Assembly: GCF_040436345.1 (NCBI RefSeq)
Contig: NC_133220.1
Coordinates: 2,067,056-2,131,055 of the forward strand
Reading direction: 5' to 3'
Length of the DNA stretch: 64,000 nt
DNA from: Pagrus major
Lineage: Eukaryota; Chordata; Actinopteri; Spariformes; Sparidae
Position numbers and translations under genes: made by a program. Positions 1-16,525 of this stretch are shown here, piece after piece. The notes below the pieces were generated by a model. It was not told where the DNA came from and did not search any database. It was given only the letters and a program-made list of their open reading frames with translations. Each line of letters starts with the position of its first letter. Within the stretch, counting starts at the first letter, position 1.

Positions 1-1290
1 CTCTGGAGTGGCCCTGACCTCCAGGGTGGGAACCAACAGTGTTGTGTCATGTAAAGATGCTAATTTGGTAAAAGTGAGTAAAAGTCTTAAAGTATCTGAT
101 ATTAAATATATGTAAGTATCAAAAGTAAATGAAACATATATATAAATATATTTATGTAATGTATTTTCTGTATACTGTGAGTCGACTGATTATCAGATCT
201 GATAGATATCAGAATGTTCATCTTTCTATTTGATTGATTAATTTGAGTTTATTTTTGATAAAATAAATTAATTTAAAACAGCTACTTTGGCTCTGATGCA
301 GCATGTAATCTCTAATTATGGATTAAAAATCACAATATTTGTCTCTAAACATGTTGGAGTGGAAGTATAAAGCAGCAGAAAATGGAAATATTAAGTAACG
401 GACAAGTACCTCCAGACTGTACACGTGTAAAGTACTTGAGTAAATGTACTTAGTTACATTCCATCACTTTTACCACAGCTGGACTGAACGAGCTCGCTGT
501 ACATCAAGTTATTCTCCACCTGGAGCCGCTCCAACAGCAACATCTGCTCCATCACTGATGCAGCAGTAAATAATGTATCAGTGATCAATGTTAATGTAAT
601 AGAGTACTGTTACATTAATGAATTGATACTTACAGGCTCTGAATACTTAACATCTCGTGTTCCTGCTGGTGTTCAGTGTGACCGACTGACGGACAAGAGA
701 CATCATTTAAAGGTGTAGTTTGTAAGAAACGGACAGACTTTGAAGGAAGCTCCAAAGGCGGCAGCATTAACTAACCGCTAACTGCTGCTCACTATAGTTT
801 ATAAGCTCGTTAGCCCAGTTAGCCGTGTAGTTAACGAGGCGAATAGGCTCGTCTTAGTTCTGTTAATGAGAGAAACTTGAATTCAGACGGTGTACGGTTG
901 CATTTTTCTGTTTAGTAAGTTAAAATATTTCCTTTCTTGACATTCTGTGAGTTTATTTGTTGATTTATTCGACTCGGTAGTGAACCGGCTGCTTTTACGT
1001 CTCCCAGCTGAAACTACAGCGCGATCAGACCTCCATCACCTCTGCAGGTACAAAGTGGTGTTAGGAGGCAGGACTGGCCGGGGCTAGCTGGTTAGCATGC
1101 TAACTTCAGTAGACGTCTCTTCACACTCTTGATAATGTTTGTTCATTTTCTAATGTTTTAAACTAAAACGCTGCCCATGTCCTTTGTAATGCACCTTTAA
1201 AAACAAAGCAGGAAATGAACCTTGAATGAAAAACAGTCAAAAAGTGCAAAACAGATAAAAAGACAGGAAAAATATTTTAAAGGCAACTTT
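1..1290. other. non-coding flank with an interspersed repeat
   Basis: No gene is visible. The part 68-471 is a repeat copy listed separately. The rest is unremarkable AT-rich sequence with some CpG-containing stretches around 780-1090. Confidence 0.5.
68..471 (-). repeat. interspersed repeat family A, copy 1 (inverted)
   Basis: The reverse complement begins with GTGATGGAATGTAACTAAGT, continues with ACTCAAGTACT-type blocks, and shares GCATCAGAGCCAAAGTAG with the copies at 7815-8090 and 33273-33615. It has no coding capacity. The pattern (short, stretches of alternating AAGTACTTGAGT) fits a non-autonomous DNA transposon common in fish genomes; the superfamily was not assigned. Confidence 0.7.
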
Positions 1291-1291
1291 T

Positions 1292-1301
1292 TTTATTTAT
1301 T
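1292..1301 (-). terminator. possible distal poly(A) signal of map1lc3a
   Basis: Two overlapping AATAAA hexamers on the minus strand, about 2.2 kb beyond the map1lc3a stop. The stretch 1300-3535 contains no recognisable exon and could be a long 3' UTR. Other AATAAA hexamers lie nearer the stop (about 2050 and 2443), so the true end is undecided. Confidence 0.3.
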
Positions 1302-3535
1302 GGCAAATGCTTTGAATAAGGTTGTAGCAATGCGTCTATGTACACCCCTCCAAACAGTGACAATGTCAGAAAGCCTAAAGAAAAACACACGTTTGTAATA
1401 CAGCTCGATTATATGATCGTTTATACGCACACACATTTTTTTTGTTTTGTTTCAAACATACACATACATTTATTTTCAGTTTTTGGTTTGGGAAACATCT
1501 AAAAAGACTTTTTTTTCTTTCTCAATTAAACAATACAATTATATCTATTGCGTAAAATCAATATACATTTATATAAAAAAAAAAAGTCAAAACATGCAGG
1601 TCTGTAGTGCATCACAACCTTTTTTTGTCTATAAAGTCTCATTAAACAAAGGCAGACAGACGAACATACAGAGAGCAGCAGCGCTCTACAGAACAGGAGT
1701 AGATACAAAAGAAGAGATAATTGTTATATAGATACAGTAATCCCTAAAAAAAACCTCTATGCCAACTCTTTTTATATTTGTATTAATTTATGTGCAAAAG
1801 AAGCTCATTCATTTCCGACATTAAATACATTTTATGATGTCTAATGCTCGACTCTATGCTACCATGACACACGCAGCGTTCTTACAAGCAGTCTGACACG
1901 AGGCCAGGAGGGGGCGTCGCCCTCACAGCCGACAAACGATGTTAACGCTTCACCTGAGAGGCTTCACTGGGATCTGATTACTTCCTGGCTTCCACTGCTG
2001 CCAACTGCAGGCTGCATCAGCTCTGCCTAATTTACAGAATGGGATCATTTTATTGGCGTTTCACTGCTGCTGTCCGAGCCCGTCGTCCCGTCCTGTAATC
2101 ATCATCCCAGTGTAACTGCTCGTGAGCTTTTGTTTGCCTCTGTGGAGACGGGATCCCCTCCTGAGCTGCTCATCCTGACCAACGCTGTCAGTTTCCAACA
2201 AAATGATCTCATCTCTGACATTTGTGTTTTTTTCCTCCTTTTTTTTTTTTGAACCAAGCATGAAAAGCAAGCAAGCATCTAACTTCCAGTCAGTCGGATC
2301 AGAGTGCATCCCTCGTGTTTCCACTGCCTAAAATCTACAGGATAGGCCTTTAAATCTGCTGCACCTGATTGGTTGTTTATGACGTTAAATGTGGGTGAGC
2401 TCTGTGTACAGGAAGACAGGTGAGTAGTGATACTACAGGTGTATTTATTGTGCTTAGGGGGGCAAAAAGACATCAAGTTCAGTCTGTAAACATCCTGCCT
2501 GACAGGATGTAGCAGCATGTGGCTAATGGCGCTAGCGCTAACTTCCCTTCTATGAGTGAGCAGTTAGTACATGACAGTAGCTTAACGGGGGGGAGAGTAG
2601 TGCTGCCGTTATGGTGTGTCTGTCGGGGTGTGAGGGGATAAATATTGCACATGTAAAGTTATTAAATTTACGAGTATTACAGTCATTCCTAGCCTGATTG
2701 TCAGCTACTCGGTAGCCAGTGGCGAGTTGGCAAGTTGAGCTTCAGGCTGATGGTAAATGTGTGATTAAAACAAAGTCAGAAGAGGCTAAATAACACAAAC
2801 TAAACTACAGCTAACGTGTCAGAATAAAGACAATGATTAAAAAAAACTACGTTAAAAAAGTTAAAAGGTAAAACAACAATCACTATGAATCTATCTACTA
2901 GCTTGTACTACTGCTGCTGCAGTGATGAGAATATAAATTACTGGATAGTTATGAACTAACTGTGCTGTGTTTCCACCTGCGTGCACGTCAGTGACGTCAT
3001 CAGCCGAGCTTCAGACGACATCCTGAACTTCGACTGGCTCGCATGAAACTGCCTGGTTTCAAGTTTAGCTCGTCTTTTTTTATAGCTTTTGAGGATGAAA
3101 ATCAATTTTACTCGCAAAATCATCGGTTTGTTAGTCCCACCCTTTCAAAATAAGAGAACTGTGGAACCAAGAGAACAAAAGAGACAAAATAAAACTCGAA
3201 TCACTCACAGGGATGATTCTGAACTCTAACTCTGAGGGCAGGAAAGACACACAGGATGTCCTCTGGCTTTTGTAGCTAGTGTTGTACTTACTGACCAATA
3301 TGAAGAAGGTGCTCGACTACGACGGAGAGAGAGGGACGGGGGGTGTCTGTCACATGTACACTGACTGACGGGGTGCTGCTACGTGGGCCTGCAATGCAAC
3401 AAAGTGGAGAGGATCGTGGAGTTTGGTGGTTTCTGACACCGTACACCTCTCTTTACCCCTCAAACGTCCCCCCTCTACCCTCTCCCCATCCTCCCAGCAC
3501 CTGAAGATGTCCCGCTCTCCCTCCCCTCCCCCTCC

Positions 3536-9447
<5,912 letters not shown>

Positions 9448-9614
9448 CTCTCTCTCGGTGTTACGACTCAGTTAGTAGCCGATTAATGTGCGGTCGAGGC
9501 GCTAACGACGCAGCTGTGTGACGGGCGCGGGGGTGCTGCTGCTCCTCTGCTCGTCTCTCCGGAGTCTGAAGCCAAAAACAGCTCCGGACAAACAAAGCGA
9601 GCAGACCGGGGCGC

Positions 9615-9622
9615 TGACGTCA
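9615..9622. promoter_or_regulatory. perfect CRE in the map1lc3a promoter
   Basis: TGACGTCA lies about 170 bp upstream of the map1lc3a ATG inside a CpG-containing stretch (about 9480-9645). The perfect palindrome is the known CREB/ATF binding site. The transcription start is not visible from sequence. Confidence 0.55.
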
Positions 9623-10514
9623 CCCGCTGCATTTAAAGGGGACGCGCACCAGATCCCTGTGTCAATCAAACTTTATTAACACTTTGTTACAAACAACGCA
9701 AACAAATTAAAGATCACAACTCTCCTGTGTCACTTTATATGTGTTTTATATTAATCATAAAAGCTTTTCAGCCGTGTGTCGCTTTGTACTGACAGGAAGT
9801 GATGCAACATTCAGGTGACACAGCAGGTTGTGTTGTCATGACAACACAGTTAAATATGTCATCAGCTGCTTCTTATTATTATAAACTACATGTTTTATTC
9901 ACTAACATTCATTCTCTGGATCTCCTCACATATTTAAAGTTTACTTTACTAAACTGTCTTCATAAATCACTAAATAACGAAAATGTAATTTACTTATCTC
10001 ACTTATCGTGTGTATTATAGCGTATATATTGACTTCTTTTGTCTTCTAATTAATAAATAAAATATGATATATATAAATTATTAAATTAATAAACTCATGA
10101 GTAATTTTGAAACCTTAAACTTCTGTCTAATGATGTCTGTATTGATCTATATATGATCCCATCTGTCTGTCTACTCTGTTTAATTTTTATCTTATGTTTT
10201 GTACACATGTTCATATATTATTATATCTCTCTCTGTTTGATCTTCTTATGTAGCTTTATTTTTGCTTATATTTGTTTTGCATGTGCTACTGTAGGTGCAT
10301 CAAGATTTGTTTATCACACTCTGTCACGATCTGTTAATAATGTGTTCTGTAAAGAAATTAATCATTTACTTGTCACTTTGTTTGGATCAATAGACAGCAC
10401 CAGTTTAGAAAATAAAGAGGCAGCCAGATTAGAGAGAGCAGAATGAGGATCAGAAACTTTGAATTGTTATTTGTTATTTTTTTTATTTGAGAAGCACCTT
10501 GAAGTTCAAATGGT

Positions 10515-10600
10515 TTAAAGAGGCACTGTGTCGTTTTGGAGAAGAAATTCAAACTTTTAATATTTATTATTATATTTCTGTAGTCAGGGTTATTCCCACA
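10515..10600 (-). repeat. interspersed repeat family B, terminal fragment
   Basis: From TTAA at 10515, the sequence AGGCACTGTGTCGTTTTGGA followed by GAAGAAATTCAAACTTTTAA matches the reverse complement of the right end of the complete copy at 39847-40184. The similarity fades after about 70-80 bp. Confidence 0.6.
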
Positions 10601-10651
10601 GATATAGTTGAGTCAATTAAATGCCACCTGTGGTATCATTGAATACCGGTA

Positions 10652-10686
10652 CTGGTGTCACTTTAATTTAATTAAAGTGACACCAG
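10652..10686. repeat. perfect inverted repeat, 17-bp arms
   Basis: CTGGTGTCACTTTAATT is followed after one base by its exact reverse complement AATTAAAGTGACACCAG. The strand can form a hairpin with almost no loop. Confidence 0.9.
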
Positions 10687-10930
10687 CTGTTCTGCTGACC
10701 TCCAGTGGTTGAAGCTCTCAGCTCAGATGTAAAGGTGTCTGTTGCTTCCTTGTAGTTTTGCACGTATTCAACTGTAAATCTTCAACTTGGCTGTATTTTA
10801 TTACCCTGTGCAGCACATTGAACTCCCTCATGTTGGAAATGTGCTTTACACATTTAAGTTGCCTTGTTATGTTTTACTGCACAAATGTATTTGTGTCCAT
10901 ACAGAACAAATCAGATGTCTGTGTGTCGTG

Positions 10931-11214
10931 TTAAAGGACCTGCAGCTGAGGGAGCTGTATTATGTAGAAATTGGCATTTTGTGCGATCTGGCGCCCCCCA
11001 CAGGTTCTGAGTGCAACACCACTGCTGTAAACACAGATCCCAGGTCTGTCACAGACATCAGGCGTGATGCAGGTGCTGACTACAGACCAACCTGTGACAT
11101 CATCACAGTGAGACTGTTGAAGAGACAGAGCTCACCCTGTTACAGCACACTGCACATCAACAGGATCCTGCAGCTGATAGTTTAAGGTGAAAAAGTTACA
11201 TAATGTTGCTTTAA
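10931..11214. repeat. TTAA-flanked interspersed repeat
   Basis: The 284-bp segment begins TTAAAGGACCTGCAGCTGAG and ends AGTTACATAATGTTGCTTTAA, with TTAA at both borders. The words resemble short non-autonomous elements that are abundant in fish genomes. No inverted termini are evident. Confidence 0.45.
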
Positions 11215-12645
11215 ACTGCATGAATGTTTAAACACACACAAAATACTTTGATCAGGATTTTAATGGCATGTTTTTGTACTTTTTTTTTCTGTGACTGAAA
11301 ATACATCAGTCCACTGCAGTGGACGTAATGAACCAGTGGGACTATTCTGCCTCTTTTGTACGTTTTATTAAAAATTATGATGTAATTTACACTGGAATAG
11401 TTTTAAACAGCGATATTAAATAGTCTTCAGATTTAATCTCTTTATAATTTACCCTTTGATGAACAATGTCCAAGTCACAGAAAAAACATGTTTGAGAAAC
11501 ATTATATTAAAATCTAGTTGAAAGTATTTCTAACATCTTTTATTTAAAAATAGTAAAAAGGCTGAAAATACACTAAAAAAAATAATTTCCCTAAAAACAT
11601 TAACTTTGCAATTTTTCAAGTACTTTACATAAAGGTGATGCAATACTTATCTCATGTATAATACTTGTATTAAGTTGATTTAAGCTAACTTATTAAATGT
11701 ATTCACATCCACTCATCATGACAGAAATACTTTAAACATTAAACTTACTTTAATAGAACTCGTGTAATAAATTAGATGGAAAATGTAATTGAAAAACATA
11801 AAGTCGATGTTTTATGGAAATTATTTTGGTTTTAATTTATTCCTGCATTACTTAATATACCACTGACACATGGTGTCCACTGCAGCGGAGATTCACCTTA
11901 CTCCTTCATAATAACATAATGGAAATAAAAAAAGTAGTTGGCACCATTTTATTTAACAGACATTATTACTTTGTGATTTAATCATTCATGCATGAAAGGG
12001 TTAAATCTTGATGATAATTACAGGAAAACATATTTTAGTCGAGTGTCAAACTAGTTAAAGTCAGTCCCCAAAACTCAAAGTGCTGCAGTGATCAATACAA
12101 AAAGTACAGGACAACCACAACGAGACCATTTCATTATTTTTTATTTCTTAATTTGTTAAAAAATGAATTGACATGGCGACAGCAGGGACGTGTTTGTAGT
12201 GTCACTTCTCCCGGTGAAATACTGCACTTCAACACTTTGCTAGGAAAATAAATTAGAAATAAAACAGTCCCCAGTTTTCCATGAAGCCAGAACTGAAAAA
12301 AAAAAAAAAAAACATCCTTAAAGCTAAAGATGTGTCGGTCCCTCTCGTGTTTACTGCTCACTTTGTTTTAAGTTCCCTACTTGTGTCAGAGGTAATTAAG
12401 CAGTCATGCCCTTCATCATGTGATTAATGAGATAAACACAGTGACATCACATGCAGTAATCACAGAGCGGAGACCGAACTGGAATGCCAAAACATGGAAA
12501 AGAAATCTTCTTGCAGGGCGACTGAACATCTTTCAGTTCACATCTGTTGTCATCGAGCGCAGTGATTCAATTTCATCCACCTTTAAATCCGGTCATTACT
12601 TCCTGGTACAGTAAGTGCATAAAAAGCTTCTGGTGAACAGGGTTT

Positions 12646-12655
12646 TTTATTTATT
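12646..12655 (-). terminator. poly(A) signal of dynlrb1
   Basis: Two overlapping AATAAA hexamers on the minus strand, about 80 bp beyond the dynlrb1 stop codon. This fits a short 3' UTR. Confidence 0.7.
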
Positions 12656-12733
12656 TACCAAAAAGAAATGTTTTACAGTTTAAATAAGAAACACAGACAA
12701 AGAGAGCGATGCGTCAGGGGCAGGTCCTTCTTT

Positions 12734-14797
12734 TCAATCTGACGGGTTCTGGATGACGATCAGGAAATAATCCTTATCTGTGAAGACGAAGCAAAATAGT
12801 TTAATCCGTGTAAACAAATAGTACGAGACATTTTAATCACAAAGCACCAGAACAAGACCTTTGTGTGAACAAAACACTTTAAGTTATTATTAAAATCAGG
12901 AAATATCTCATGGACGAAGAAAACAGGACTAAAAATCTGACACAACGTTGAAACTTTTCTCTTTTTAAACTGTTTTCACTCTACTGTCAGATGATCAACA
13001 TAAACTGTTCAGAAAGCCTCGTGATGAGCTGCGTGATGAAGCTGAATCCTTCCTGGTTACAGCTGGTGCAATGCAGAGGTTGTAAACTGGACATGATGTT
13101 TCCGGAGGGGGCAGAGAGAGCCTCTAATCAGTGAGTCTGTCCGACTGTTATTGATTATAATAATTAATGTTGTAGGAGAAGTTTCACTGCCGCTGCTGAA
13201 GACCAGAAAATACTCCTCCATACTTCTTTCTGCCTTTGACTGCTGTGATTTGGACTCAACATTCAGCACTTCTGTAACCCTCGCTGCTCAATGCAAAGAC
13301 CTGAATCTACATCTCTGCAAACACAGAAAACTGTAAACAAATGGAAAGAAGTTCAAGTAAGACTTTCTTTGATGCTCTGAATTTCCAATGTTGCTGTGCA
13401 TACAGAGTCAGATACTTTCTGACATGATATATCGGTTCCCTTATTTTCAAGTGCTATAACTGTAACTACTGACATTTCTACATAACGTGTCGTATCATGT
13501 TCACATTACAGGTTTATGACCTGACTTTCATATCGGGAGGTGGAGGCAATGGTGGTGGAGTTTCTGGCAAGAAGGCTACAAGCCAGTGACCAGAGTCTGA
13601 GACTGCGTTTCAACATTTGTAAGTGCGACATCACTGGATTTTTTAAAATGAGACCTTGAAACGTCTCCAGCCGTGTTTGTGGCGACAGGACATGAGCACA
13701 GCGCTGTCACAACATCAAATTAAAAAGTTGAGCATAAAGACGAGTAAAATTTTAAATTGAGTCTTGGAAGATTCAGACAAATATTCAGACGACGTCTCAA
13801 ATCCTGACTGTAGAAGCGCTGCCTCCTCTCACCTGGAGCGATCATGATCTCGTTCTTCTTGGAGCGCACACGGAGAAAGGTGAGGTCGTTCTGGGGGTCG
13901 ATCTCTCGTACGGTGCTCCTGGCCATCATCACCAGCTGCTGGATCAGTCCCGCGTACTGCACCGTGCTGGGGTAGTCCAGCGTCGTCTTGATGGGGATTC
14001 CTGAGGGAAGAGAGGGAACCAGCTCCGTTTACATAAATGCAAAGAAGCTCTGTGTCACCAGAGTCCGTAAACTACAACTGATGGTTTGATTTTTCTGAAC
14101 CACCATGTTATCATTCTCTCTCCTGTAACATCCACCCCTCTGTTACTGATTACTGGTATTTCTCAGCCCTCCTCAGGTGTCTGTCCTGGTTTTCCTCCTG
14201 AGAAATGGTTTAAAAACTGCTGCTCGTCCTCTGAGACGCCACAACACAGCCTTCTTCTGACAGGACGACTGTCTCTGTGATGAAGCTGCTCTTCTGTCTC
14301 TCAGTGGACTGAGCTTCGTGTATTGATCCTCTGATGTCCAGTCACACTTTGAACACAACTGACCCAGACTCTAGTTTCTGCAGATCGTATACCTTCTCGT
14401 CTTACCTTCTGTGTTGACAATGATGATCCCCTGAACTCCCTTCTGGCCCTGGATCCTCTTCAGAGTTTCCTCTACTTCAGCCTGGAGCACAGCAACACAA
14501 GCGAGTTAGCATCATGTCATTAAACGTCAGCTGCTGAAGCGACTGACGGGACTGAGATCCCACAGAGCAATCAGAGAAAAGTACGAGAACAACAACGACA
14601 TCATGAGATCAGCTGCTGTCACAACACAAGGAGGCTAATTAACGTTACACCGTGCTAACTGACAACGCCCGACTAGCATACGTTAGCTAGCCTGTTAGCA
14701 TTTCTTTAATCCTTCATACATTTCTACATTCACGCTCACAGCGGGAATATGATCATGTTAGTGAAACACACGCTGGACAGTCACCGCATCCTACCAT
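12734..14797 (-). CDS. dynlrb1: dynein light chain roadblock-type 1 (4 coding exons)
   Basis: Coding exons on the minus strand are 14795-14797 (ATG only), 14406-14481, 13833-14000 and 12734-12777, with GT-AG borders and consistent phases. They give 96 residues, the usual family length. The protein is one Roadblock/LC7 domain: [19 protein letters not shown] at the N-terminus, then [20 protein letters not shown] (residues 55-74) and [11 protein letters not shown] near the end. The known role is as a homodimeric light chain that binds dynein intermediate chains in the cytoplasmic dynein motor. [16 protein letters not shown] favours type 1 over type 2. The start was chosen because ATG directly precedes a donor (GTAGGA) and joins in frame to the conserved AEVEETLKR. 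It runs parallel to and upstream of map1lc3a. Confidence 0.95.
13518..13720 (+). repeat. interspersed repeat family D, copy 1
   Basis: Shares GGAGGTGGAGGCAATGGTGG, a GAGTCTGAGACTG block and a GAGCACAGCGCTGTCACAAC tail with copies at about 41749, 62046 and 63228. It lies in dynlrb1 intron 3. Confidence 0.6.
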
Positions 14798-14901
14798 GTT
14801 TGATGATATGAGAGCAGATCCGTGTGAGAAGCAGCTCAACAACAGCAGCTAACAGCAGCTAACAACAGCTAACAGTCACTTTGTTGCTGAGCGAAGACAA
14901 C

Positions 14902-14918
14902 TGACGTCAACTTCCGGG
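14902..14918. promoter_or_regulatory. CRE plus ETS site in the dynlrb1 promoter
   Basis: A perfect CRE (TGACGTCA, 14902-14909) is followed after one base by CTTCCGGG, the reverse form of an ETS core. The pair is about 105 bp upstream of the dynlrb1 ATG. Such CRE/ETS pairs are common in TATA-less housekeeping promoters. Confidence 0.55.
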
Positions 14919-15448
14919 TCAACGAGGCGTTCGCGTACCACAGCGACGGTGGAAGAACTGAGAGTCGTACTACTACATTAAAGACAGGCGCCATCAACTC
15001 AGTTAAAATCCTGTTTTTCTGACATTCACGAGACAAGAAGACTTCAGCGTGAACTTTCTCCATGTTTTGTTTTATTTCAGAACAAAATGATTGATAGGAG
15101 ATTTTTTTTGTTATGTTATTCGGCTATTTATTGTAATAATAGTCATATTCATAAATAAAATTTATCAAATTTATGCCACATTTTCTTTACATTTTTACAT
15201 GCAGATACAACTTATTTTAATTTTTATGTCATAAGGATAACTTACTTATTTGTTTGTAGATGTCAAAATGTTGGAATTAACATTATTTTCAAATTAAATA
15301 AACCCTTAAAAAATAACTTGATTATCTTCTCAGATAATTTTCTTCAGTCAGTTCTCCTTATTGCTCTAAACCTCACAGGAAAGTCCTTATAGGGTCAAAC
15401 CGAGCGGTCAGCTGATTTACTGTCTGCAGTAGGTTTCAAATGAAACAA

Positions 15449-15464
15449 TCACGTGTTCACGTGT
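15449..15464. promoter_or_regulatory. tandem pair of E-boxes
   Basis: TCACGTGT is present twice without a gap, giving two CACGTG cores 8 bp apart in the interval between divergent dynlrb1 and ssuh2. Binding by bHLH factors is inferred from the motif only. Confidence 0.35.
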
Positions 15465-16298
15465 TGCCATGAAACATGTGTAATTCAGCCCAGTTGTTTC
15501 AGACGATCATTCAGGGACAATAACAATAATAAAACTCTGTAAACACTCACAAAAACACACAAAATCAGCTCATTACAAAATGATAAGTGTTTTAATCTGA
15601 TGAATAAATAAACGTGTTGAACTGAACCAGTGTTTTTATGATGTGATCACATTTCTCACATGTTTTTTTCTCCTCATTGAAGCTCTGAATGTAAACAGTG
15701 GGCGCGGCCAGCGGCTCGTCAAGTCACACACACACAGACAGGACAGGACCGGAAGTCAGAGATGACGCCTTCAAAGTAAAAGTAGGTCAAAGGCAAATAC
15801 GAGAAATATTTGACTAAATTCTTTACTTAGTCGACCCAAGTGTCGTTTCTGGAAATAATAACGATCCTCCTGCTCTGACTGGCACATTACCAGGCTAACA
15901 AGTGTTCAGTCATCCTTACGTCTTTATCGGTCTCCTTTAATATTAGATCATAAATCGCAAAACATTTTAAACATCTGGTACAATAATAAAATGTGAATCT
16001 GCAATAATCTGCAATCTGCAAACCGATAACCAGATCAGATGTTCATCATTTTCCTGATGATCAGAGTCTGTGTTTTTTAAATCTGATTTCCAATTTTATT
16101 GCAATTGATGTGCATCAGTCTCTAAACCTGTTTTTATACCAGGTTTTTTCTCTTTTGTAAAGTAAAGCACTTTGATTTGTTTCAAAGTTGATGTATAAAT
16201 AAAGATTGATTGATTGATTGATTTCACTTTTCGCTGTTTTACAAAGTAACATTTTAACACTTTATCTTTACCTTTATTCCAGTCAGACTTCATGGTTC

Positions 16299-16355
<57 letters not shown>
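16299..16355. repeat. (AAC)n microsatellite
   Basis: About 18 AAC units, roughly 170 bp upstream of the ssuh2 start codon. Confidence 0.95.
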
Positions 16356-16423
16356 CTGCTTATTTACATTCCATCACCGACTTTGACGAAGCTCTTCCTC
16401 AGACTTTTATTTTTTAAATCCTA

Positions 16424-16432
16424 ACCGGAAGT
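16424..16432 (+). promoter_or_regulatory. ETS site upstream of ssuh2
   Basis: ACCGGAAGT is an optimal ETS/GABP-type site about 95 bp before the ssuh2 ATG. A CRE half-site TGACGT follows at 16457-16462. A second ACCGGAAGT is at 15748-15756. Confidence 0.45.
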
Positions 16433-16525
16433 CGCACCTGTCCCTCGCGGACACGGTGACGTCTTGATGGAGGCATCTTTACGCTCCGGAGCTTCATCAC
16501 GTCACACGAGTGAAAGAGACGAGAA

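Larger units (their letters stand above)
9660..12640. other. intergenic region between dynlrb1 and map1lc3a
   Basis: No gene is recognised. It holds AT-rich sequence, a partial family B repeat (10515-10600), a perfect palindrome (10652-10686) and a TTAA-flanked repeat (10931-11214). Open frames here (for example 132 codons from 10787) fall across repeats and show no family resemblance. Confidence 0.6.
14798..16525. other. divergent interval between dynlrb1 and ssuh2
   Basis: About 1.7 kb separates the two divergent start codons. It contains the probable 5' UTRs and promoters, a small imperfect AACAGCAGCTAAC tandem at 14833-14875, the promoter-type sites listed separately, a GATT-tailed repeat end (about 16140-16222) and an (AAC)n microsatellite. 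No coding exon is visible. Confidence 0.6.

Noticed and set aside
10787-11185. 132-codon plus-strand frame between dynlrb1 and map1lc3a
   Set aside because: It spans the border of a TTAA-flanked repeat and shows no domain.
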